From: Oxyruncus cristatus
Lineage: Eukaryota; Chordata; Aves; Passeriformes; Cotingidae
Assembly: GCA_013399855.1 (NCBI GenBank)
Contig: VXAY01006172.1
Coordinates: 369,780-433,779, forward strand
Direction of reading: 5' to 3'
Length of the DNA: 64,000 nucleotides
Part shown: positions 1 through 10,534 of the stretch, piece by piece
Layout: the number at the start of each line of letters is the position of its first letter
Numbering within the stretch: position 1 is the stretch's first letter
The notes under the pieces: model-generated
The model's database searches: none
What the model saw: the letters and a program-made list of their open reading frames with translations, nothing else
What the model was told of the DNA's origin: nothing
Position numbers and translations under genes: made by a program

Positions 1-201
1 AAAGAAAGTGCCAATCTCTACCTATTACCTACAAGAGAAAAATAATAATGTATATGTGCAAAATATGAAGGCCAGTCTTTCCCAATGAAAAAGTAAAATT
101 GATGAATTAAGGGTTTTTTTATCTATTTCAGTTATAGGAAGACTTTGGATGGTTTAATAATGCCTCTTTCTGTGAGCCTTGACTCACATTTCTTGTTGCA
201 G

Positions 202-410
202 TTACGGCAGCGCTTGCTGGTCATAGAATGATGGATTACTGGTATCACCCTCATGTTGAAGGTGTTCCTTTTAAACCTCAAATACGCAAAATACTACACA
301 GGAAACCGTTAGTGAATATTGGAACTGTGGCTGTAGAATCATTCTTCAGTGTGGGCTATAGACTAGAACACTTTCATTTTCAAACATCTCGCAGCTTTTT
401 TAACGCATAA
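202..410 (+). CDS. Exon-like segment: possible terminal exon, or upstream exon of the 2846-46075 gene
   Basis: A pyrimidine-rich tract ending in CAG at 199-201 gives a good 3' splice site. From 202 one frame stays open for about 69 codons, entering with two bases that complete a split codon, and ends at TAA 408-410. An AATAAA lies at 455-460, so it reads as a last exon with a short 3' UTR. The early part (residues MMDYWYHPHVEG and the basic KPQIRKILHRK) looks more protein-like than the later part. A weak GTGAAT donor at 312 would give a 110-base exon 202-311 whose phase fits exon 2846-3068, so it may belong to the same gene. An open frame of this length can occur by chance in a few percent of cases. 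No family was recognised. Confidence 0.38.
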
Positions 411-454
411 GGGGTGAAACGTTTTTCTTGTTCCTTCAATTCTCCCCTTGCACC

Positions 455-460
455 AATAAA
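455..460 (+). promoter_or_regulatory. Candidate polyadenylation signal AATAAA
   Basis: A canonical AATAAA lies 45 bases after the TAA at 408-410. It supports, without proving, that the segment starting at 202 is a terminal exon. Such hexamers are common by chance in AT-rich DNA. Confidence 0.3.
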
Positions 461-2845
461 AATTGCTGACAGATGCAGCCTTGTTTGCAGCTGTTAATTT
501 TTAGTTGTATAAAATCCCCTCAACAGTTTTCCATCAAGTTTTTTTTCCTTTAGATGTAGCTTTTGTGTACTCTTTCACTAATCACAAAGGCTGCTTTGGT
601 TTTGACAGGACTTACTAGGTCAACAGACCTTGAATTGGAGAAGATAGTTTTATGGTCTACTGAGAAACCAGTTTTACATGGAAATTAAATACAAGAACAA
701 GGGTTGGAAAATGTTAAGGCTATGGTACAAAGTAAAACATACCTGTGTGAGCCAAGGACAGAATACTAGCCACTTTTAATTTCCTGGCTTTCGTTAGCTT
801 GTATTTCAGTACTTTTATTTAAATGCTGCTTTTGCCTGTATTTTTTACAACTTATTTGGACAGACATACTGGCCAGCTTCTCGGCTACTGTATGCTGACA
901 CCAGTTAATCACATGTTTCTTTGTCTTTTAGTGAAACTCAAGATTCTTATGTTTATGTTGTCTTATTTTTCATGATTTGTAGTATAATTAGGAGTGCCTG
1001 GCTTGGCTGTTTTTGATGCTTTGTACATATTGAGTTTCATTGCCCAGTATGTGGGAATGTAGACAACATTTACCAGCTCATTAACCTCTTTAAATTGAGT
1101 GCAGAATGGATGATTTCCTGTCACCATCACAGGTCAGTGGATGCATTGCACTCTAATGGACTCTTTCTAGAATATTTGAAAAATGTTAAGCTACCACAGC
1201 ATTGATTGATTGATTGGTGTATTTTTCCATTTTATATGTTTTTTGAGGGGGCAAATCCTGATAAGATAGTAGGTTAATGTTGTTGTTATTCTGAAGTCAG
1301 GAAAGGCAAATGTTGACTAAGAAAACCTTCCTAGGTGATCCTGTTCCTCTGCAAAATATAAATATTTTATACACATACAGCACATTTTCGTGGCACTACG
1401 TACCGTGTATGTTTGGATAAGGTTGAAGTGCATATGACTGTGTGGTCTTACTGATGTACTTGACCACTAATAAGCATCTGTCCTAGATCTGTTCTTAGGA
1501 ATTTAGCAAGGTCAAGAAGGGTGGTCTTTTCTTCTCTTTACGAGTAGTACCCTTCACAAAAGCCATTTGTATTTAATTAAAGAAATCAATTAAGATTGCT
1601 TGCGTTGGACTCCGGCAGGGTTGACACCATCATTCTTTAAAATGTTACACTTACCAAGAAGTGGAAATTTGGATAGGTAGGTGATTTTGCTGTACAACTG
1701 AGTGTTTTCAATCAAGTAGAACACATCATGAGAAACAGCTTAAAAACTAGAAGACTTTGTCCAAGTTCTGTAAGATTGTCGTGAGCAGGCTTTGTGAGTG
1801 TCTTGCTGGTTCATTATAGATGCTTCGGATTAATCATATGGTCTCATCACAGAGTGTAATTTAAGATTTCAGAATGCATCAAGAGGAGTCAATCTGCATT
1901 TCATATTGCAAAAATGCAGTAGATGTCATATATTAGATGTTATGCATTAACCTAATAACCTTGTCACAAATAGAAAGGGCTTCTGCTATCTGGGATTCTT
2001 GCTAAAGGAACATTTGTTTGTTTCACTGAAAACTACAGTACAGATTACAGCCTTGAAGCTAAGTTTTGAACGTTCTTTTCAAGGTGCCTCATGAAAAGAA
2101 ACTTTCTTGTTTTTACTGAGTGTTATTTGCAGAAGTTTGCACTTTATTTTGTGGAAATACGTATACTGAATATAACACTGAATATAACTTTTCCTCCTGA
2201 AAGCTTCTCCATAGGTAGCTGCTTGTTTTAGCAGAAGTGGTTACTAAGCTGTTTTTTTCATCAATGTTAACAGCTTGACACTGTGCTGAAATCAAAGTCC
2301 CCATTTGTCACAGCACTGACACACCTCTGCTAATGCTGTGAATATCATAACTGAGAAATGGGTACTGAATATCTGCAGCTTTGGGTTGCAGTCATGATGT
2401 TCTCTGCTATTGGTGTGTTGTCAGAATATTAGATGTGATTCCAAAGAATGTATAATTGGATAAGTTTGGGGTTTTTTTCCTGGCCTTGATATATCTTCAT
2501 CACAATGTTATATACTGCGTATTACGTTTTATTTAAATCTCCATTCTGTTCTTAAGTCTAAATGTCACAACCAGGAACATCTAGTTTTCAGTTATTAATA
2601 CTGAATTTAATGGTTATATCACATACTTTCCTTATGTTACTATTATTGAAATAAGAATTTTCTCTCGATCTAATGTTGGAACAAGTTTGTTTTCTCAGCT
2701 TTTGCTTGTACAAGTTGAATATATTATATTTTATCTATCAACATAATTTGAAAATCTCAGTCCTTGTTTTGTTACTATATTTTAAATATGCTATATCTTA
2801 TTACAGTTCACCTAATTTTATTTAATGTCCGTTTCTTTAATGCAG
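461..2845 (+). other. Non-coding stretch (intron or intergenic)
   Basis: AT-rich sequence with no ORF showing splice signals on either strand. Near 1197-1218 there is a short ATTG tandem. If the segment at 202 is spliced at 311 this is intron; if it is a terminal exon, this is the gap or intron between two transcription units. Nothing else was seen. Confidence 0.5.
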
Positions 2846-3068
2846 GGTTGGGAAGAAACTGTGGATGCTGCAGTTTCTTACTTGTTAAGAACTTGTTTGT
2901 CAAAGAGCTCTAAAGAGCAGGCCCTGACTCTCAGCAGCCAGTTGTGCATGCCCAAAGATACCAGCAGACTGAAGAAGAACATCACCCTCTTCTGTGATAG
3001 ATTGGCCAAAGGTGGTCGCCTTTCATTAAGTACAGACTTGGCCACTCAGCAAGCTGCTGTCATGCCAG
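2846..3068 (+). CDS. Internal coding exon of an unidentified gene (74 codons plus 1 base)
   Basis: The acceptor is a T-rich tract ending TTTAATGCAG at 2845, and the donor CCAG|GTAAGC at 3068/3069 is near consensus. The exon is open only in the frame entering at phase 0 with GWEETVDAAVSYLL. It leaves at phase 1 after VMP plus the first base of a Gly codon, and the exon at 31715 supplies the other two bases. The translation is soluble and mostly helix-like, with a basic stretch KDTSRLKKN, a FCDRLAKGG motif and no membrane segment. Codons such as CTG, CAG, AAG and AGC are frequent, unlike the AT-rich flanks. I do not recognise the family. The upstream start of the gene is outside the window or in the segment at 202. 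Confidence 0.72.
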
Positions 3069-5102
3069 GTAAGCCATGAAGTACATCTTCGGAATTCAAA
3101 ATACCTATTTGCATATTAAAACTAAAAATTTTGCGCCTTTTATTTTATTGGCAGTTTAGTTTTCATTGATTATGGAAACCAAACACTGCGTTGCTGACCA
3201 GGAGAGCGATAGTAGAATGAATATGCACAGTAATGCAGCAAGTGAACTCCAGATGGTCATCTTTATCCTCTAAAAGTCTTATCGCTTATTTTTTCGCACT
3301 TTTCAATTGGATGTGTACGTGTGTATGTTTCTAATGTAACCGCAAAAGGAGGAGTGAAAAGTCCTGTTTTCCTGATAAAGAAATTATTATGGTTGCGTTA
3401 GTGGCTTAATGGCATATCTATAGGCCAAATGATGAAGTACTAATAACACCAGTTAAAAAAAATCTGCAGCTTGCTCCAGATGACTTGGAAACAGGTATGT
3501 TTTTCCCAGCTTTCTGCTCTGAATTTGGATTGGCTGTTCATTCAGCTTCATACACTCCTAAACCACATAATATCACTATGGTCTTTGACCTCAGTGACTT
3601 CCTTCCACTACAGCAGTCTTCACATCTATAGGGAAAAGTATGTATCGTATGTATACTTCATGCTTAAAAATGGGAGTTTATTATTTTGCCTCCATGGATA
3701 TTGTTTTTGTTAAAGTTTGGAGTTGTGTTAGGACAGTATCTTGATTATCAGTATTTTGGTTTCTTACATTACAAAGAACAATTAAATTCCTGTTAAATAT
3801 AGTATGAATGGCCTGTGCAATTTTTCGGCAGCTCAGAAGTCCTTGTTATTGTTATATGCAGCCCTCCTTTGTGTGTGCTGCTGTAAATGATCTGGTAAAA
3901 CGGCTGTAGACTGTGCAATGGTAGAAATTCTATATGTATGTATTATTTTTCTTTAGTGTTATGCTATTCCTGTATGTGGAAGCAGACTCATAATCGTGTG
4001 AAGCTAAAGAAGTGTCATATTAGTTTTAAACATTTTTGTCAGTATTTCTTTGCAAGACTAAAAGATGTGTAAAGGGCACTTATTTTGTCGACTTTTGATT
4101 ATATAACAAATTGTCTTCATTCTTCTAAGAATTCTGGAAAGGTGTAAATAGCTGCACTTCATCTTTTTCTACCTATGTTAGCATATATTCACCTAATAAG
4201 GTGAATTGATTTAATAAGGAAATTCCCTTCTGCCTGTACAGTTGGCCAGTGTTATTGAACTATGCAATTTGATTATGAATAATTCTGTTAGGGAAAGAGT
4301 TTAATTTGCAAAAATTTTAAACAAATTGGAAGAAATCTTGCTCTTGGTGAAGTACCTTGAGAAAGGGCCCAATCATGCTCCCGATTGTGTATACAAAGAC
4401 TAAAATATTTAAAACTGTTAAACCCACTGTTTTCTATTACATGAGGCCAAAATAACACCAAGAAGTCGAGTGACATGTGCAAGAATAATTTTTACTACTG
4501 TGGTAGAGGTAGACAGTTAGACTATCTCTCAAATAAAACATGGAAGAATTACATTCCAAGGAAAACATAAGGTATCTGACTGTGGGCTGTTAGCCGTGTA
4601 TTGATGATATGCGGGACCAGAATTACCATTTTACATGATGCATAGTGGAAAACTGAGTACCTGTAAGGAACTGGTTGAGACCTGGTACAGCAGTGTCGCA
4701 CCCAACATAAATTGTTCTGGCTGTTCTTGAAATGCCCTTTGGCCGTAATTAACATTAAAAAGAATTAAAACCTGTAATCCAAATGCAGCTTTCAAAATAA
4801 ATAGTTTTACTTTCAAAATTGCTTACTCTTGTGTGTAGCCCTTTTGAATATCAGATCACCTAATTAAGAATCAAAATTATGACCTAATTAGGCTAACACT
4901 TCAGAATCTCGCAAGGTATCATTTAAAGAAATTATGAAACCTAATACAACTTTCTTATTTTCATTAAGAGTTCAGCCTGACATCTTGATAAAAGAGTCTG
5001 TATGTTTATGCATTTATTCTTAAACTATTCAGAGAATATTATTTTTGAAAGAGCTCAAAAATAAGAAATTTCATCTTATGCTACATGACCAGCTCATTGA
5101 CC

Positions 5103-5220
5103 CTGAAATTAGCTCAGTTGATTAAAACATGGTGCTAATAACACCAAAGTTGTGGGTTTGATCCCCGCATGGGCCATTCAGTTAAAAGTTGGACTCAGTG
5201 CTCCTTGTAGGTCCCTTCCA
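5103..5220 (+). mobile_element. tRNA-Ile-derived SINE with CR1-like tail (TguSINE1-like)
   Basis: Bases 5103-5176 follow a tRNA-Ile(AAU) layout. There is an A-box-like TAGCTCAGTTGA at 5110-5121, an anticodon loop CTAATAA at 5135-5141 (anticodon AAT 5137-5139), a B-box-like GGTTTGATCC at 5155-5164, and an acceptor end GGGCCA. Several differences from the tRNA I remember are CG to TG or CA changes, as expected for an old methylated insertion. After a short A-rich join, 5184-5220 resembles the 3' end of CR1 (GTTGGACTCAGTG, then GTCCCTTCCA). A tRNA-Ile head with a CR1 tail is the design I know for TguSINE1, which as I recall arose early in passerine birds. It is not a functional tRNA gene. Confidence 0.78.
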
Positions 5221-6845
5221 AGGGAGGGAATTTATCTTTAGAGATAAATTCTTCTTCCAAATGCTCAGAATGGCGTAGTATTTAAGGAGTTAGTCTCCAG
5301 CAGGATGAGCTGTATGATTTGAAACTCTGTGTGTTTGTCTTTGAACAGGCTGGAGAAAACTTGGAGGTTTTTTTGAGAATAAAGTTTTTACTGGTGCTTT
5401 TCAAACGTGTTTGTCTTATCACCTGTTTGGTTTTTCCGTGTCTATCTCTACCTTGGCGAGTAGTGTGATCTGTTAGAAGCAGATCTACAGGGAGTTGTAA
5501 TTGAGGCTGGCAACATGACTTGTTATCTGTGTGTTTCAGAGCTAGCTCTGTGTCTGTCTGATGTGTTCTCCATTGGCAGCTGGAGTGCTCTAGGTACATT
5601 CCTGGGATTCATCTGACTGGTGAGATTCAGCTCAATGAAACGAATTCATGTGGCCAAGACCATTCCTCAGTGTGAAAACAGTGAGTTAATGGGGACAATC
5701 TAGAAATTTACCTCACTGTTGATTCCAATTAAAAACACCTGTTCTTTCTATGCTCGGAAGAAACTGAAAGCAATGCCTGATAAAGGGAAACCAGTGTACA
5801 AAATAACTATATGCAGTTGAGTAAAGAGCTCTTTAATAATGCCTGGAAAACAGAGGAACTTCTTCTCTCAGCCCTTAAAGGAGAGAACAGGAGTAGGTAG
5901 GGAAGAATGAGGTAGAACTATACATGGAGAGGAAGACTGAGAATTGTGTTTGTATCTGAGGATTTATGGCTAAATACCGAATGTTAATGTAGGGGAAAGT
6001 TCTTCAGGATGTTTAAACTTCAAACTGAGCCAGAGATGGTCCCATAATTGTTCAGTAGTGTAGCTGTCATTAGCTTGAGAATTCTGTTCAATGCCACTTT
6101 TTCTTAAGCCCATTCTTTTTCTTAATGGTGGAAACCACTTTTTCCATAGCAACCAACTATTAAAAGTTTCTTTTAAAGTTGACCCTTCTGGCATTGCAGC
6201 ATTGGAACAGTAGGCTCAGTTTCTAGAAGTTATATTTAATATGTTCAAGATGGTGTACCCTGAAATCTGGAGAAATTGCCTTAAACCACATTGAAAAGCT
6301 GATGATTATTTTTAAGTGTCCAACTATTTGAAAGATGCCTTCAAAAGTAGTTGTCAGTATTTGTAGTTAATCCAAGAGTATGTGTTAGAGGTAGGCCATA
6401 GTCCCTGCTGGATCTGGTTTTGTTCATTACTTTCTTTAATGGCTTCAGGGATTGCATATGAACATGAATGTTAAAATTGTGGTTTTGCAACAAGCTTGCA
6501 ATAGTTTCAGGCGTATTGAAAGAACAATAATGCTGATCTTGATAAATTAGAGGAAGGACCTGAAGTTAGTAAGATGGTTTTCAGTCGAGACAAGTGCCAA
6601 GGACTCTAGCAAGTAAGAATGTGACAAACTGAAATTTGAGAAATAATTCCTTAAGCACTGGTGGCATAGGATAGGCTCAGGGGTGTTATAGCAAACCAGC
6701 AGCTGAATAAAAGTCAGCAATATGATTGCATCAAAGGTGAATTCCAACTTTGGAATGTAGTCATATGACTTCTAATGAGGAGATATGAATATTTCTTTCT
6801 GTTCTTCAAGAGAAAGATTCACAGGGGAAAACAATTTAAGGAAAA

Positions 6846-6990
6846 TCTAGAGGAATTGGATAGAGTTCAGAGAAGAGCACAAAAATTATAAGTGATGGAA
6901 ACAATTTTGCTTTATTTTTCTTCTGAGGGAAAAAATAAAGAGAAGTTTGAGGAGGGACATGATAGTTTTCCAATATGTAAGATGTTTTTA
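6846..6990 (+). mobile_element. Old CR1-like LINE fragment, sense orientation
   Basis: The run containing GAGTTCAGAGAAGAGCACAA, then AATTATAAGTGATGGAAACA, then GGAGGGACATGATAGTTTTC follows the order of the sense 3' region of old CR1 elements, in which I expect a segment about first-line debtors to the body such as GAGAAGAGCAACAAAAATGAT and GGGGACATGATA. It is much diverged and has no 3' end repeat, so the subfamily is unknown. Confidence 0.55.
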
Positions 6991-7863
6991 TATGGGTGAT
7001 TAAAAGTTAATCAGAATCACTGGCTAAATATGATTATAACTGTAAGCCACATCAGGCTATATCATGTACTGTGTTGCCTTTGGCAATGCATAAACAGTTG
7101 GATGAGAGGAATGGTGAGGGGCTTAGGAAGTGGTGCCAACCCAAAATGTGGGTCAGTGCCAGGGAAGTGCTGGGAAAGGTGATGTGGGCCACCCAGGTTG
7201 TCATGTATTGAGTTTAATGGTTGCGAGAACTTACAGCACAAGTCCTGATGACCTGCAGTTAACTACAGTTAATGCTGTGGTTTTTAATGGTCTCTTATAA
7301 TATCTGTGTGTTTTGCAGGATTGCTTTCAAAATTGTCATCAGTATTAGCTATGGCTGTTTGAAGACTTGTTTAGGTGTCAGTCTGATTGGAACTCTGTTG
7401 ACATTATTGCTTCACTTGTATTTTGGGCAGCTCAGCTACTCTGGCTAGAATGTGATTCTGGTTTTCCTATATTAGTTCCTGATGTAGTGTGCAAATTGTG
7501 CTTGTATCAGTTCAAGGCTTTCTTCAAGCAAGGATTTTTAATTTTAAATTAGGACTGTATTTTTCTTTAAAACCATCCTTCTACTTTCTGTTTTTAACTG
7601 GATTTCAGTATTTTTTTTCTCTTTGTTTCATTAGGAGATCTTTGTACTGTGTTTTAGCATGATTTACTTACATAGTTGAATATAACTGGAGCAGTAGAGA
7701 AACTGTTATTTAACCTAAAACAATATAGGTTATCACTGAAATCTGTGGAATGCCGAAGATTGTCATCTCCCCAGGTCAACCGAATCTTTAGAACTGAAAT
7801 TATAAGGAAAAGAAGGAGTAGTTTGCATCCAGGAAATAGGATTTGCAAATAGTTTTGTGTAAT

Positions 7864-8070
7864 ATTTAAAATTTATATAAGGTTAGAACTAGAAGTCAAG
7901 ATGACTGCCCATCTAGTTCTCCCCTTTGTCTTGCAATGGGGTTAATGTGTCCAGAACATCACTGTTTATCTGAACTTTTAAACACCTCAAACAAGGTTGA
8001 ACAATATTTCTTGATATCTTTTTTGGTAGCTTAATGTCTTTGTTGGAAGATTTTCCTAATGCTTGATAGA
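7864..8070 (-). mobile_element. Old CR1-like LINE 3' fragment, antisense
   Basis: Read on the plus strand, the segment begins with a TTAAAATTTATA-like element end, then ATCTAGTTCTCCCC, then AGATTTTCCTAATGCTTGA. This is the reverse complement of the familiar CR1 3' order (a tail ending near AAAATCTATG, a GATGATC-like block and a TTAGGAAGTTTTT-like block). Divergence is high and the boundaries are approximate. Confidence 0.5.
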
Positions 8071-10500
8071 CATTGTTTTTCCTGCAAATCAAACTGGTTT
8101 ATTATGAATATTGAAGGTGGAAGTAGCAAATAATGATGTCCTGTATTATTTAAAACTTTGGAATAATTTTTAGTACATTCCTTCAGTAGCTTTTTTTTTT
8201 TTATACTGATTGTGACTATTCATTATGATTTTCAATTCTTACTGTTTGTTTTCCAAAATGGAATGCTTTTCCTTTAGTCTGTAGCAGGGAATATACCCTG
8301 CTGTACTCTGCCCCATTTCAATTTCAAGACCCTTTCCTACAAATTTGTTGCCTAACCAGATGTTTCCCATTCTGTATTTATACTGAAGCATAGTAGTGTT
8401 TACTTGATTTGATGCTTTGTATTCATAGTTTTGAATTTATCAAGTTGGTTATAATTCTGCTTTGTATAATCATGTTTCTATAATTTAGATTAAAAATGGG
8501 TAAATGCAAACTTTAAAGACGATGTTCTTTACCACATTAAATATATATATGCACCCAGAATTTATAGTTATGTTTTAGAAGACAAAAGTTTTTCTAGGTT
8601 TTTTTCCTTGCATAAGCTTTTAAAAACCTCTTTTCAAAATCTTGTAGTGGTATCTGTGAGTGAATATTGCCCATTTGAAAGCTGTGTTTTTCACTGGGAA
8701 ATTAGGATGCAACAGAATGTGTCCTATTCCTTAAGGAACTCTCTGTTTACATGCAATTAAACTTGAGGAGAATGTTAGTACTAATTGGAAAAACATGTGG
8801 ACTTGAGATCCTGGAAGAGCAGTATTAATTTATATATAAGAATTAGACATAAACATTGCTGCAAAGTTCCTAGTACACTGAGTGTGCTGTAAAGGAAGAC
8901 TAGTAATTGTTTGGTCTGAAAAAATAGGATTGTTTTTGCAAATTCCTCTCTTACACCATTGATTATCAATTCTTCATTGGTCATTAGGGGAACAGAACAT
9001 GCAGTATATATCAGGTATTCCCAAACTTTATAGTGTGGTCTTTAACACAGAATATCTTGAAAAATATACTGGCTACCATTTGTACTCACACAGATTCCTA
9101 TCTTTTTTTTTTTTTTTTTCCTGGAGAAGTTAAAATCATACAGTTTAGATTTCAAGAAGCTTGAAGAAGGCACAGACACAAATTGGCACTGAGGACTAGA
9201 AAAGCTTTTGAACTATGAGCAAATATTGTCAAAATCATTTGAGGCTGTCAGGACATGGCTGGAAATCTTTTCAAGTATTGTGAGCCTGAGATCATGGTGC
9301 ATTGTCAGCTTTGTATGGCCTTCCATGTTGGTGCAAAGGAGTGTATAAAAATATGGTTTTTTTCTCATAGATGTGACACAAGTCCAGTGTTGTTTATTTT
9401 TGCAGAAGACTATGGTCCATTATGAAGTGTGAGTATCATTTAAGATATTTTCTCTGCGTTGTCTGTAACAATGAAGTACTAAACTACTTTTTTTGGTTTT
9501 CCTTTAGTAACCCTTAAAATAATGCTTTTAGATGTTTTTTTTTCCTTGTTTTATTTTCAATATATTGGGCATTCATGAAACTTTTGAGCACTGCTTATTA
9601 AATCTATGTAAGGAATAGTGTTCAAAAGCTTGCTGCAAGTACTTGCCAGGATTTTGTAGACCCGAACAGTGGTCAGTACTGACTGATGGAACCAGTCCAT
9701 GGAAACTGTCATTGACTGAATTAGATTCAGCATTTTCCCCATCTTTTCTGTAGTGTTCCTCACCTGTTCCCACTATTCTCCACCTGTTTCCATTCCAGTA
9801 ACATTTACAAAAGTATCTAAGGAACATTGGTAAGTTCTGTGAGGTCAGGAATCTAAACCTTAATAATAGTGCTTCTTTCTCATTGAAAGGCAATTTGCTA
9901 AGGAGTTTTTTCTTAGATGTACCCAGAGGCTTTTACAGCACACTTACAAAACACTTTGTGCCAGTTCATTCCTATGGATTTGTTAGCCCAGGCCCTTAAC
10001 TATGAATTTGCCATTAAGTGACTCTAATTGCTGCAAGGAAAACTCTAACTCATCTTTTCTAACTTCCTTAGAGTGGTACAGGTTGATCAATTAAATACCT
10101 TGAAGACTGATTTCACCAGGAAGTGGGTTGTGTACTACTAGTGAAAAAGTATTGTTTTAATGTATGAGATTGTATACAAAGAGGCTAACTCTACATTTAA
10201 ACAGAAAGTTTTTTTCTCACATTGGCTAGCTAAATTTGTTTAATGTATGAAATATAGTTCTGTATCACTGAAGTATCTCATTCATTATTCTTCATTTTTT
10301 AAGTGCTCAAAATTTGTATCTATCTGATTTGAAAATTAATGTGTGTTTACATACATGTGTTTTCTCTCTTGCCTGTAGAAGCCAGAGTTCCCATGCCCAC
10401 ATAAAGGTTACTCTGTGGGAATTTGAACTCTTTGAAACCAGAACAGATCCATCATGTATAAGTTTTTTCAAAATTCCTTTGTCTTTCATATTGCCTTAAG

Positions 10501-10534
10501 GGAAACAGACATTTCGTAAAATGTCTGGGTTTCC
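10501..10534. repeat. Short inverted repeat (hairpin), 14-bp stem with a 2-base bulge
   Basis: The left arm 10501-10514 pairs with 10519-10534. There are nine contiguous pairs next to a CGTA loop, a GG bulge on the right arm, then five more pairs. No T-run follows that would mark a polymerase III terminator. Function is unknown and chance is possible. Confidence 0.5.

Noticed and set aside
5103..5176. Functional tRNA-Ile gene
   Set aside because: The stems carry many CpG-decay changes, and the head is fused to a CR1-type tail, so it is a SINE.
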